A stretch of 57,439 bases of DNA from positions 1-57,439 of IMG/VR virus record IMGVR_UViG_3300046737_000215. The stretch is one strand, 5' to 3'. The notes beneath the pieces are model-generated. The model did not search any database, had not been told where the DNA came from, and saw only the letters and a program-made list of their open reading frames with translations. The position numbers and the translations under genes are program-made. How positions within the stretch are numbered: the stretch's first letter is position 1; each line of letters starts with the position of its first letter. Positions 8,589 to 17,665 of this stretch are shown here, piece by piece. This stretch comes from a virus.

Positions 8589-10064
8589 TCAGAAGCCGTA
8601 CTGAAGGTAGTGGTGCTTGGCGACCTTGTCAGCGTCAAGGTTGCTGAGGAATGCCGAGTGGAGCGTGACGCGCTCGACGGTGCCCGCGAACCGATAGAAC
8701 TGATGACCCAGTTTCAGCGCCGTTGGAGCCGCCAGCGAAGGCGACACGGGATTGAAAAACGGCGCCGACGTCCACGTGCCGCCGTTGGTGCGGGTTTGTA
8801 GGGTTCCCGTTTGCATGCGGTACTGCACCACCAACTTCGTGTTGATGGGCACGGTACGCGGCGTGTTGCCGTTGTACAGCGCACCGCCGCCGACGTAGCA
8901 GTACGGCAGAAGGCTCCCCCCCGTAAAGCGCAACAACAACCCGGCATCCGTACCCAAGGTGGTCGTGAAGAGGTCCGCGTTTGCGGCGGTGTACCGGCAC
9001 GTAATCGTCAAAGTACCACCGAGGCCGTTGTGGAGACACGCCCAGTCAGCCAAGGAGCCGGAATATAGCATCTCGTCGTTGGAGCCGTCGAACGTGGCTG
9101 AAGGCAGGCTATTCCAGGTTGCATCCGACGCCGAGTACGTCGGGCGCGCGGTGCCGGTACCGACGAGCGACTTGGCCCGAATGGTGTCTGCGATAGCGTC
9201 GACCGCTCCCGACGTTTGCTGGATGGTAGCAGCGTCCAAGACCGTCCCAGAGACCGTCGATAGATCCGGCGTGACCATCGCTGGAATGGCGCCGAAGTTG
9301 CCCGCGAACTGCTGAGCCAGCACGGCTGCGGCAGGAGCGGCTTGGTGAACTAGGTAGTCTACTTGCGTGTTGTTGACGGCCCCATTCCCCCACGGTCCAG
9401 CCGGGTCAACCACGAACATAATGCGGTCGGCGGCTGCCCACGCGGCCTGTTGCGTCCGCACGGTGTTCCAGCTCGTCGAGTAGTTGACGTGCGGCGTGCC
9501 CGCGGGGAGCTGGGCGTACAAAATCGGGACGGAAGCGGCACCTGCGATAGCAGCCCGCCACGCGGTGAACGTGGTCGTCCAGTTCGTACCCCACGCCGGG
9601 CTGCCCAGCGAGCCGTCGTTGGCGCCGCCGTACAGCAGGAACCCGCCTAGATACGCTCCGGGCTGGGACAGAGCCAGCGCAGCCGCCGCGATGACCTTTT
9701 GATGCATCGACACGGGGTTTACGTCTGGTAGGTAGTGCGTTGAGTTTGTGCCCGACACGCCGCACTGCACCGAAAGGACTTTCTTGGTCGGGATCTGGCG
9801 CTGGCGGTACCAGGCGAACATCCCGTCCGGTCCCACGCCGCCAGGCCCCGGCTCGGCCAGCTCTGTGACCGAAGCCGCGAAGTCCCGGACCATGTACAAG
9901 GTGCCGTCGGCCGGAGGGAAGAACCCTGGCATTTCGGTGATCAGGCCCGAGCCTTGCATCTCTGAGTCGCCGACCGAGATCCACACCTCCATAGGAGTAG
10001 TCCCAGGGCTTGTACTTCGACGCGCGGGGGGGGCTCGGCGGATGTCACGGCGTAATAGGCGCAT
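8589..10064 (-). CDS. Tail-associated SGNH/sialate-esterase-like protein with C-terminal lectin-like domain (paralogue 1)
   Basis: Up to 491 residues. The SGNH hydrolase blocks are visible: GDSE with the catalytic Ser (about residue 34), LLYGGANDGS as the GxND block, and DYLVH as the Asp-His pair. The C-terminal 200 residues (ATIQQTSGAVDAI onwards) look like a LamG/ConA-type beta sandwich. Expected role: removes acyl groups from surface glycan during adsorption. It lacks the N-terminal domain of its paralogue at 10107-11891; the start is uncertain (10064, or 9992 at MEVWISVGD), and a run of eight G bases at 10026-10033 lies in between. Confidence 0.75.
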   Translation of the reverse strand: MRLLRRDIRRAPPARRSTSPGTTPMEVWISVGDSEMQGSGLITEMPGFFPPADGTLYMVRDFAASVTELAEPGPGGVGPDGMFAWYRQRQIPTKKVLSVQCGVSGTNSTHYLPDVNPVSMHQKVIAAAALALSQPGAYLGGFLLYGGANDGSLGSPAWGTNWTTTFTAWRAAIAGAASVPILYAQLPAGTPHVNYSTSWNTVRTQQAAWAAADRIMFVVDPAGPWGNGAVNNTQVDYLVHQAAPAAAVLAQQFAGNFGAIPAMVTPDLSTVSGTVLDAATIQQTSGAVDAIADTIRAKSLVGTGTARPTYSASDATWNSLPSATFDGSNDEMLYSGSLADWACLHNGLGGTLTITCRYTAANADLFTTTLGTDAGLLLRFTGGSLLPYCYVGGGALYNGNTPRTVPINTKLVVQYRMQTGTLQTRTNGGTWTSAPFFNPVSPSLAAPTALKLGHQFYRFAGTVERVTLHSAFLSNLDADKVAKHHYLQYGF

Positions 10065-10106
10065 AGCCTATACTCGCCGACTAGAGGGCTACTCGGCCCT
10101 TCAACC

Positions 10107-11891
10107 TCAGAAGTAGGCGACGTGGTGGGACTGCGCGACTTGGTTGGCCTCGTAGTCCGTGAGGTACTTGGAGTGCAGCGTGGCCCGCATTATCGTTCCC
10201 GCGAAGCGGTAGAACTGGTACCCGAGACGAGGGGTGAAGGTCGGCGCTGCAACCGACGGCGAGCCCGAGTATGACGGTGCCGGCGTCCACGGCTGTCCGT
10301 CGAGGCGGATTTGCAGGGCGCCGGTTTGCATTCGGTACTGAACCGTGACGCGGGTGTTATTTGTAATCGCGCGCGGTGTGTTGCCGTTGTACGTCAACGA
10401 GGAGCCGCGATAACAATAGGCGAGGAGTTGCCCGCTCGACACGCGCAACAACAACCCCGCGTCTGCGCCCGCGGTCGAGCAAAACACGTCGGAGTTGGTG
10501 TTGGTGTAGCGCATCGTAATCGTCAAGGTGCCTCCAGACCCGTCGTGTAGACACGAGAAGTCCGCGGCGGCACCCGAGTATTGCAACTCGTCATCTGACG
10601 CGTCGAACGTGGCCGAGGGCAACCCGCCCCAAACCGCGTCCGAGGCGGAGTACGTCGGACGAGCGGTGCCGGTGTTGGCAAACGACTTGGTCAGCACCGT
10701 GTCAGCAATCGCGTCCACAGCACCGGCCGTCTGCTGGATGGTGGCAGCGTCCACAACAAGATCGGCGATGGCCGTCAAGTCTGGCGAGGTGAGTTCAGGA
10801 ACCGCACCGAAGTGTTCGGCGAACTGCAGGCCAACCGCGGCTGCCTGGGCGCCGGTACCGTGAACCAAGTAGTCCGGGTACGACGCGTCTATCGCATTGT
10901 TTATCCACGGCCCGACCGGAGACGCCGCGAACATGATCTGGTCGGCGGCTTGCCATGCGGCTTGCTGCGCGCGCACCGTCGCCCAAGACGTGGAGTAGTT
11001 CGTGTGCGGCGTGCCCGAGGGCAGCTGGGCGTACAAGATGGGCGCGGTCAGCGCCGCGCCGCCGATTGCAGTACGCAACCCAGCGAACGCCGTCGTCCAG
11101 TTCGTACCCCATGCCGGGGTAACCAGCGAGCCGTCGTTGGCTCCGCCATAGAGAAGGAAGCCGGCGAACACCGCATTTGGCTCCGCCATGGCCAACGCCG
11201 TCGCGGCGATAGTCCTCTGGTAAGCCGACACGGGGTTCACATCCGGCAAGAACTGCGTGGAGTTGCTGCCCGAAATCGCGCACTGCACGGAGATTACCTT
11301 GTTGGAGGCGCCGAGCTGTCGCTGGCGATACCAAGCAAACAGCCCGTCAGAGCCAACAGAGGACAACTCGTCCACGGTCCCGGAGAAGGCGCGCACCATG
11401 AACGTCCCACCGTCGTACGGCGGGTAGAAGTCCGGCGTTCCGTACCCCACAGCATTCACGTCCAGCCCGTACATCTCGGAGTCGCCCAGCGAGACCCACA
11501 CCTCCGTCGTGTTGACGGGAGCGGGCTCCACGCCATCGTCCACATACACCACAGCGTCAGGGGGAAAGCCGCCCGCCCTCACGAGGGAGTACGTACCGTC
11601 TACGAGGGTCGAACCCTCTAGGTAGTAATACGTGAACTCGCCGTCTCGAAAGGCGGTCTCGGTGTACGTACCGAACGAAACGGAGATGACGTCTCCTTCC
11701 TCGGCGAAGCCCGTCATAGGCTCTTCCGAGTAGCCGAGGTCGTCGGAGCTCGTGAGGAGTCCGCCCGCACGGAGGTTCCGGGCGATGTAGTCCGTGAGCT
11801 CGACTTCAAGGCCGACCTCTAAGGTAGGGTCGGAGGCGGTCGGCACACCTACGGTCAAGGGCGGGTTGGGGTAGACGAATATGGTCGCCAT
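10107..11891 (-). CDS. Tail-associated SGNH/sialate-esterase-like protein with N-terminal domain (paralogue 2)
   Basis: A 594-residue protein. Residues 1-130 are a separate beta-rich domain (MATIFVYPNPPLTVGVP onwards), probably the virion attachment part. Then come the SGNH blocks VSLGDSEMYG, LLYGGANDGS and DYLVH, and a C-terminal beta domain very like that of the neighbour. The two proteins are clear tandem paralogues over about 460 residues. Expected role as a tail fibre or spike that binds and deacylates host glycan. It sits next to the large terminase and the small virion protein. Confidence 0.75.
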   Translation of the reverse strand: MATIFVYPNPPLTVGVPTASDPTLEVGLEVELTDYIARNLRAGGLLTSSDDLGYSEEPMTGFAEEGDVISVSFGTYTETAFRDGEFTYYYLEGSTLVDGTYSLVRAGGFPPDAVVYVDDGVEPAPVNTTEVWVSLGDSEMYGLDVNAVGYGTPDFYPPYDGGTFMVRAFSGTVDELSSVGSDGLFAWYRQRQLGASNKVISVQCAISGSNSTQFLPDVNPVSAYQRTIAATALAMAEPNAVFAGFLLYGGANDGSLVTPAWGTNWTTAFAGLRTAIGGAALTAPILYAQLPSGTPHTNYSTSWATVRAQQAAWQAADQIMFAASPVGPWINNAIDASYPDYLVHGTGAQAAAVGLQFAEHFGAVPELTSPDLTAIADLVVDAATIQQTAGAVDAIADTVLTKSFANTGTARPTYSASDAVWGGLPSATFDASDDELQYSGAAADFSCLHDGSGGTLTITMRYTNTNSDVFCSTAGADAGLLLRVSSGQLLAYCYRGSSLTYNGNTPRAITNNTRVTVQYRMQTGALQIRLDGQPWTPAPSYSGSPSVAAPTFTPRLGYQFYRFAGTIMRATLHSKYLTDYEANQVAQSHHVAYF

Positions 11892-11895
11892 GGCG

Positions 11896-12300
11896 TTACG
11901 CCGGCACTTCGGAAACGAAGATCTCCAAGAAACAGCTCGCCTCGGTCGCGGACCCGATGAAGTTCAAAAAGGTCACGTCTTGCTCGATGAGCGCGTCTTC
12001 CGAGGAGTTCGGGAAGATGGTGCCGCCCGCTGACGCGTGGCCGGTCCCGAGCGCGGAGAGCTGGTTCAGCACGATCGTCTGGCCGGCTGCCGCCTTCGAC
12101 ACGCCGTATTGGACGGAAGTCGTCCCGGCGGGGCTAACGAGCTTCAGCTTCAAAAACCGCGCCCGGAGGGACAGCGGCACCGCGATGGACTGGCTAGCGT
12201 TCGTGACCGCGATGCGGTAAACACCGTTGATGCCCGTGGGGTTCAGCGCGGCGCGGGGGTGCGCAACGCGACATGCTTTTTCTACGCTCTTGCCGCTCAT
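11896..12300 (-). CDS. Hypothetical virion-associated protein, 134 aa
   Basis: Begins MSGKSVEKACRVAHP and continues as a beta-rich domain (VYRIAVTNASQSIAVPLSLRARFLKLKLVSP). It contains no catalytic motif. Its stop is four bases before the start of the SGNH tail protein, so it belongs to the tail-fibre unit; similar short beta proteins often decorate tails or capsids. Function unknown. Confidence 0.6.
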   Translation of the reverse strand: MSGKSVEKACRVAHPRAALNPTGINGVYRIAVTNASQSIAVPLSLRARFLKLKLVSPAGTTSVQYGVSKAAAGQTIVLNQLSALGTGHASAGGTIFPNSSEDALIEQDVTFLNFIGSATEASCFLEIFVSEVPA

Positions 12301-12351
12301 CCAGAAAGCTTATCGCGACGGGTAGGGCGGCGGCCTCGGCGAAAATAATCC

Positions 12352-12380
12352 TTGACGACGAGCCGGGTAGGCGCTAGGTT
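12352..12380 (+). promoter_or_regulatory. Promoter of a candidate small RNA
   Basis: TTGACG (12352-12357), 17-base spacer, TAGGTT (12375-12380) on the plus strand, where the flanking genes all run on the minus strand. A terminator follows at 12414. Confidence 0.55.
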
Positions 12381-12386
12381 AGCTCA

Positions 12387-12445
12387 TCTGGTCGTGATGG
12401 GCCGGGTCAATCGCCCCGGTCGGCAATGGTGCTGACCGGGGTTTT
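12387..12445 (+). ncRNA. Candidate phage small RNA, about 59 nt
   Basis: Bounded by the promoter at 12352-12380 and the intrinsic terminator at 12414-12445. It contains no reading frame of note. It would be antisense to the gap between the large terminase and the small tail gene, with its 3' end abutting the terminase stop codon. Structure: a GC-rich hairpin before the terminator (GGGCCGGG...CCCCGG). Inferred from signals only. Confidence 0.45.
12414..12445 (+). terminator. Rho-independent terminator
   Basis: CCCCGGTC (12414-12421), 12-base loop, GACCGGGG (12434-12441), then TTTT. It points along the plus strand although neighbouring genes are on the minus strand. Confidence 0.75.
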
Positions 12446-13921
12446 CTATTTCCGGCCGCCCTTCCGCCACTGGGCTTTCGCCGCGGCGATTTCGTCCGCT
12501 TCGCGGTCGGCATCGGTCTTGACCACGGCGGGCTTGGCGAGGAAGGCGCGGTGTTCGCGCCACGCATACAGCGTCGCGTCCGAGCAGTGGTTCGGATACG
12601 CAGGGTGGGCCTTGGTCTTGGCTTCGTCCGCCCACGGGAGCGCGTTCCACTCCTCCACTACCGGCGCAGCGGAAGGCACGAAGGCTTTGACCCGCCCCAA
12701 CCGTAGATCCGAGTTGAACATGCCGATGGCCTCGGACCGGTTCATCTTCTTAGCCGGAATGGCGGCCCCGCCGGCCATCTTGCCATAGCGCTGCTGGAAC
12801 TCGGCGAATACGAGCTTGCCCTGGCCGCCGACGTCGATAACCGTCCTAGAGGCACGGTACTTGTCGCGGAACTCCTTGAGCTTGAGCGCCTGCTCGTCGG
12901 CTCGGAGACCGGCCTGAGTGAAGGCGTCCAGTACGTAGACGTCGGTCGAGCCCGGCGGCGAACCCAGCGCCACCACGGCGCAAGCGTCAGTAAACCCGAC
13001 GTCGAGGGCGCACGTGACCAACCACGACTCCCTAATCCACTGGTCGAGCGGGATGTTGGCCGGGGCGTCCGGGAGGTCCCGAGCGGTGTTGCGTGTGTTG
13101 TTGGCGGCGTATACCAGCACGGATTCGTCCTGAACCCACTCGCCCAGGTACTCGCGCCGGTAGGAGGGGTCCTCTTCCGAGATGTTCTCTTCCTCTCGGA
13201 TTTTGCGCAGGATGTCCTCGATACTCTTGCACTTCCGGTTGTTCGCCAGCAACAACGGGTTGTCCTTCAAGGTCCACCCGAAGCACTTCCAGCCGGGCTT
13301 CAGTCCCGAGGACACGGAATACCAGTACCCGCGCCGCGAGTAGCCCGGCGTTCCCGCCAAGACGATGCGCCCACCGACGTCGATGCAACCCGGCGAAATG
13401 CAATCCACGACGAGGCGTTCTAGAAGCATCTCGTAGGTCGCGCTCTCGTCGCACACAGCCAGCCGCCACTTCGACCCCCGGACCTTCTCGGCGGCGTTCT
13501 GGTCGTCCACGCCGAGCAGGATGAAGCATGCCCCATCCGGAGTAGTTATCTGACCGATATGGGCGGACATTGTCCAACCAAGGCCGTACTCGTGGTTGAT
13601 CTTGTCCAGAATGGGCCAGATGATCTGGCGAGCGCGGGCTAGCGTCCGGGCCGCAAATAGCGAAGTCTCGTTATGTCCCGACTCCAGGAGCGAGATGGCG
13701 AGCATGCGCCCGGCCAGCTCCGTCTTGCCTGCGCGCCGCGAGCAGCACACCGCGATGCGGTCAGACTCGCAATCCAGCACGTCCAACTGGAGCTGGAACA
13801 AGTCCGCACGCAATTGCCGGATGACGTCCGCCTTGAACTCGGGGGTCTCCCGGCGCGTGGCCAACTCTTCTTGTGCCCTACGGGCTAGCTCGCGCTTAGC
13901 GTCAAGTGCCGTAAAGGCCAT
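12446..13921 (-). CDS. terL: Terminase large subunit
   Basis: A 491-residue packaging motor. The ATPase domain has Walker A SRRAGKTE (61-68), Walker B LAVCDE (Asp158, Glu159) and the coupling motif LAGTPG (188-193). The RNase H-like nuclease starts at ALDVGFTDA (Asp307), continues with VIDVGGQGK and ends near NHCSDATLY. Packages DNA into the prohead and cuts concatemers. It is unusually far (about 19 kb) from the small subunit at 32684. Confidence 0.95.
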   Translation of the reverse strand: MAFTALDAKRELARRAQEELATRRETPEFKADVIRQLRADLFQLQLDVLDCESDRIAVCCSRRAGKTELAGRMLAISLLESGHNETSLFAARTLARARQIIWPILDKINHEYGLGWTMSAHIGQITTPDGACFILLGVDDQNAAEKVRGSKWRLAVCDESATYEMLLERLVVDCISPGCIDVGGRIVLAGTPGYSRRGYWYSVSSGLKPGWKCFGWTLKDNPLLLANNRKCKSIEDILRKIREEENISEEDPSYRREYLGEWVQDESVLVYAANNTRNTARDLPDAPANIPLDQWIRESWLVTCALDVGFTDACAVVALGSPPGSTDVYVLDAFTQAGLRADEQALKLKEFRDKYRASRTVIDVGGQGKLVFAEFQQRYGKMAGGAAIPAKKMNRSEAIGMFNSDLRLGRVKAFVPSAAPVVEEWNALPWADEAKTKAHPAYPNHCSDATLYAWREHRAFLAKPAVVKTDADREADEIAAAKAQWRKGGRK

Positions 13922-13956
13922 GCAGAATAATAACCTTGACGTTCACCGTACGGCCG

Positions 13957-16900
13957 CTACCTCGCCATAATCGAGTCGGAGCGGGCCATGAGCGCATCCG
14001 GGTTACCGTCGAACTGGATAGGCGCCCTGGCGGTGACGCCGTCCGATCCGTTGGCGCCTTGCCCTTCCGGCGCCCCGGCGTCCTCCGCCCCCTGAGTCGC
14101 CGCCTGGGCGCGCTTCTGGCTATCCGCCAGCCGCATAAGCGCCGGGGTCAGCGGCTGTCCCGTAACTCTGCTGAGGTACATCCTCAACGAGTTGGACTTG
14201 ACACGCTGCGGGTTCTTCTGCACCTCGGCCATGATAGTGTCGGTCAGCTGCTTGTACTGTTGCGGGTACAAAGTTCGGCACATATCGAGGTCTTCCGCCG
14301 TAGCGGCACCTGTCACGATTCGCTCGAAAGTCTTTCGGGGTCCGTTGACGGCCAGAATCGTGCGGTCCAGCGACGTCGCGGCGGCTGACGTCAACCGCGG
14401 CGGCGGCGAGAAGACTGCCGATGAGGGGGGCTTCGGGAGTTTGTTGACTAGATACTGCGCGGTCTCGAGGCGGTGCTGAAGCGCCGCGTCGCCCAGCCCG
14501 GGCGACAGAACGTTCATCTTCTCGGCCTCGATGGCCGCCTCGACGAACTCAGGCGAGCGCTGGTCGAGGATCGCGTTCGACCGAGCGATGGTCTCGGCCC
14601 GAGAGTTGCCCGGCTTCGAGAGCTCTCGCTCCCGAGCCGCCGAGCCTGCCTGCTTCGCGAGGAGCCTAGCGCCGCCCTTGGCTACGGGGGCGATCGCTTT
14701 GCCCGTGCCTGACAGCAGCCCCGAGACGCCCTTGGCGATGGTCTGGGCGACGTCGCCCTTATACTGCCCGAGGGTGTTCAGCAACCAACGCGCCGAGATG
14801 AACGGCACGCCCGCCGCCGCCAGTATCGGGTTGCCGGTGGCCAGACCCACGCCAGAGGCCGCCGCGCCGACCGTGGCGAGCAGCGCCCCGTTCTGGATGC
14901 GCTGCCTGCCTTGGGCAGCCAGGCGGCTTTCCAGCGCGGCGTGGTCCATCGCGTCTTCGAGATGTGTTTGGATCTTCGCCATCTTCGCCGGGATGTGCGC
15001 CGTGGACTCGTCGCCCCAAGCGGCCTGCCGGTTGGTGTAGTCGAGGGTGTCCGCTCGAAGTGCGTTGCGGGTGCCGACCTCGGTGGTCTCCCCTTCGAAC
15101 TTGCCGATGTTGTTCAAGAAGCCCGCGATGGGTCCAGAGTTGCCGGTCTGGCGCTCGCCGAAGCCGCCGCGACCTGCCACACCGGAGTTGGTGTGCAACG
15201 ACCGGTAGCCCGAGTTCTTGCCGGCGTGGATGGCATCCGACCAACTCCTATTCGCCAGCACGTTGCGGCCCGCGATGTCGTCGCCCCAAACCTGCGCGTT
15301 CTCCAGGAAGCCTTGCGGGGCCCGGTAGAGGTTCATCGCGAAGTCTTGGACTTCCGAGCTCTTCGCCCCGTTGACGAGGTCGCCCACGGCGCCCTTCAAG
15401 CCTTGGTCTATCAAGTTGTGTGCCGTGCCGTAGTCGCCGGCTCGGTACGCGTCGATGACGGCCGTGCGGTGCGCGGCTACGCGCTTCATGAAGTTCTCGA
15501 CGACGTCCCGGTCAGGGCCGGCCACGGTCGGGAGGAACTCGCGCGCGGCAGCGGACATACCCGAGAATAGGTCGCGGGAGTCGGCCTCTAGGCGAGTCAT
15601 CGGGCGGGCGGCGGGCAGGCTGGCCGCTTCTTTGGCGAGGGCGTCGGCGGCTGCTCGTCGCGAGCCGACGTCGCCGCTTACGCGGTCGAACTCCTTGGTG
15701 GCTTTCTTCAAATCCTCACGGGCGGCTTGGAAAGCCTCCTTGTAGAGGCGCATCTCCGACTTCGGGAGCTTCTTCGGCTTGCCGGCAGCCGCCGGGGCGG
15801 CCTTCTCGAACGACTCCGTAAGCGGACGGTTCAGTACGTACCGATTGACGGTCGGGTCGAGCTCTGCGCGCCCGGCGGCTACTTGCTTCTTCCACCAGCC
15901 CGCCGACTCGGGGGTCTGCTTATCGAGCGAGTCCGACGCGAGCTTGAGGCCCTTGCTGCGCGCGAACTCATCCGCCTTTGCGTAGAGCTTGGACCCGATG
16001 CCCTGGCGGCCCTTGGACGGCGGGACTTGGATGTGCGCCACCGAGGCATAGCCCGGTAGCTCGTTCGAGTTGACCTGGATTCGGCTGTCGCCAAGGTCGA
16101 AGGTGTCCGCCCGGAAGTCGGGCATATCCCTAGAGAACTTCGCGTTGGGTACGATCTCGCCGAGGTCCGCCGCGTTGACGGCTGGCGCCACGACGGTCGG
16201 TGCGATACGGCCCGCTTCCGCGTTGTCGAGCGCCTTACGGGCGGCTGCCTCGGCGTCTACAGCGGCTTGGCGACGAGCGGTCGCGTCAGCTACGGCCGAG
16301 TCGTACTGGGCGAGTTCTTGCGCGGCTAGGCCGGCTCGGTCCTGGGCGACTTGCTGACGAACGAGGTCGTCCGGGTCGACTCCGGCGATGTTGTCGGCGA
16401 AGCCTTGCTGGAGAGCGACCTCGTTGACGCGGCGCTTCTGGGCGATGCCGAGGGCGTCGTGGGCTTCGATGGCGAGAGCTTCCTTCTCGTCGATGCCGCG
16501 CACCAACGCCCGGCCAACCTCGGCCTTGACGTTGTCTTCGGAGCCCATCGCGCGCGTCTCGGCGAGCCGGGTGCCTGCCCAAGTCCGCTTCTCGTCTGGG
16601 AGCTTAGCCGAGAAGAGCTCGCGGGTCGCGTTCGCTTCGACGGCTTGCTCGGGCAGGATGTCCCGAACGGCCGGAACGAGGGGCTTCGGCGCCACGGCCG
16701 CATCGAGCGCCGGGCGAAGTGCGTTGCCGGTGGCCCGGATAGCGCCCTCGGCGAGCCCGAGCCCGCCACCCAGCACCGCGCCCACGCCGCCGCTTACGGC
16801 CGTGCCGAACGCGATGTTCTTGGCGGCTTCGATCGGGTCCTTCAGCGCGGTGTCAACGTTGTCCGTGGCCGCCGAGAGGGCGCCCTGCCCGAGGTTCTCT

Positions 16901-17574
16901 ACGAGAGCCCCGGTGGCGCGCGCGGCGGCGGTCTTAGCGATAGACGCCTTGACGGCCTCCTCGCCTAGCATCTTGGTGGCGACCTTTGCGCCGTACTTCT
17001 CGAAGAGCGCGACCGGCGAGAGGGCTAGCGCTTTGGCGCCGAGCCCGGCGGCCGTACCCGCTCCGAGTGTCGCGATCGTGCCGATGCCCTGCCCGATGAT
17101 GTCGCCGGCTACGCCGAGCTTCTCCTGCCGGTCGCGCCGGTCGGCCTCAGCCGCCGCGAAGTCCTGGCCGAAGGTGGCCTCGGGGGCAAGCGGGGCGTCG
17201 AGCCCAGGGGCTGCCGCCACCCCCAGGTCGCCGCCCGCGGGGGCCAGTTGCCGGACGCCTGCCGACGCAACCGAGCCCGCCAACCCGCCGATGCCCCCTA
17301 GGGCGCCGCGGTCAACTGCTTCGCCAAACGCCAGCCCGCGCTCTGCCACGCCCGCCAAGCCGCCCGCGAACGTCGGGTTGAACTCGCCGCCCTCGGCGAA
17401 CCGGGTGTCCTCGTAGCCCTGGCCGAGGTAGTCTATGTGCTCGGACTCCGGGACTTCTACGGTCTGGCCGTCCTTGACCATCTTCACGGTCGGCTCGGCG
17501 GCCGGCGGGGGCGCCGAAGCGGCTCGGCGGTCAGAAACGGACTTCAGTACGGCGAGCTCTTCGGGTGTCGGCAT
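13957..17574 (-). CDS. Large internal virion protein with embedded GNAT-like domain
   Basis: A 1205-residue protein, probably ejected into the host with the DNA. N-terminal 300 residues are Gly/Ala-rich with hydrophobic stretches (GIGGLAGSVASAG, TIATLGAGTAAGLGAKALAL) that could insert into membrane. Around residues 490-570 there is an acetyltransferase-like segment: SVAHIQVPPSKGRQGIGSKL with the RQGIGS acetyl-CoA loop, then YAKADEFARSKGLKLASD. The rest is mostly helical. Starts MPTPEE like the upstream gene. Its 5' junction is one copy of the 51-bp direct repeat (17563-17613). No clear Shine-Dalgarno. Confidence 0.75.
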   Translation of the reverse strand: MPTPEELAVLKSVSDRRAASAPPPAAEPTVKMVKDGQTVEVPESEHIDYLGQGYEDTRFAEGGEFNPTFAGGLAGVAERGLAFGEAVDRGALGGIGGLAGSVASAGVRQLAPAGGDLGVAAAPGLDAPLAPEATFGQDFAAAEADRRDRQEKLGVAGDIIGQGIGTIATLGAGTAAGLGAKALALSPVALFEKYGAKVATKMLGEEAVKASIAKTAAARATGALVENLGQGALSAATDNVDTALKDPIEAAKNIAFGTAVSGGVGAVLGGGLGLAEGAIRATGNALRPALDAAVAPKPLVPAVRDILPEQAVEANATRELFSAKLPDEKRTWAGTRLAETRAMGSEDNVKAEVGRALVRGIDEKEALAIEAHDALGIAQKRRVNEVALQQGFADNIAGVDPDDLVRQQVAQDRAGLAAQELAQYDSAVADATARRQAAVDAEAAARKALDNAEAGRIAPTVVAPAVNAADLGEIVPNAKFSRDMPDFRADTFDLGDSRIQVNSNELPGYASVAHIQVPPSKGRQGIGSKLYAKADEFARSKGLKLASDSLDKQTPESAGWWKKQVAAGRAELDPTVNRYVLNRPLTESFEKAAPAAAGKPKKLPKSEMRLYKEAFQAAREDLKKATKEFDRVSGDVGSRRAAADALAKEAASLPAARPMTRLEADSRDLFSGMSAAAREFLPTVAGPDRDVVENFMKRVAAHRTAVIDAYRAGDYGTAHNLIDQGLKGAVGDLVNGAKSSEVQDFAMNLYRAPQGFLENAQVWGDDIAGRNVLANRSWSDAIHAGKNSGYRSLHTNSGVAGRGGFGERQTGNSGPIAGFLNNIGKFEGETTEVGTRNALRADTLDYTNRQAAWGDESTAHIPAKMAKIQTHLEDAMDHAALESRLAAQGRQRIQNGALLATVGAAASGVGLATGNPILAAAGVPFISARWLLNTLGQYKGDVAQTIAKGVSGLLSGTGKAIAPVAKGGARLLAKQAGSAARERELSKPGNSRAETIARSNAILDQRSPEFVEAAIEAEKMNVLSPGLGDAALQHRLETAQYLVNKLPKPPSSAVFSPPPRLTSAAATSLDRTILAVNGPRKTFERIVTGAATAEDLDMCRTLYPQQYKQLTDTIMAEVQKNPQRVKSNSLRMYLSRVTGQPLTPALMRLADSQKRAQAATQGAEDAGAPEGQGANGSDGVTARAPIQFDGNPDALMARSDSIMAR

Positions 17575-17613
17575 GTGCTTATATTACTCTACCAGCTCCA
17601 GCTTCGACCCCGT
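17563..17613. repeat. 51-bp direct repeat, left copy
   Basis: Identical to 18108-18158. On the minus strand it carries the last codons of the upstream gene (GSKLELVE, stop), the leader TAATATAAGCAC, and the start ATGCCGACACCC. Here only the start is used; the stop-side codons are a remnant. Confidence 0.95.
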
Positions 17614-17630
17614 AGAGTGCATTTTATAGT
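17603..17630 (+). promoter_or_regulatory. Promoter of the inserted gene
   Basis: TTCGAC (17603-17608), 16-base spacer, TATAGT (17625-17630), 35 bases before the ATG at 17666. The -35 falls inside the direct repeat and the -10 is in the unique insert. Confidence 0.5.
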
Positions 17631-17665
17631 GGATCGTTGGTGTCAAGTTGCGCGAGGATTGCCGG

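Noticed and set aside
12371-12425. tRNA-like word GGTTAGCTCATCTGGT, resembling a tRNA D-arm.
   Set aside because: No anticodon arm, T-loop or acceptor stem could be paired around it; the promoter-terminator reading explains it better.
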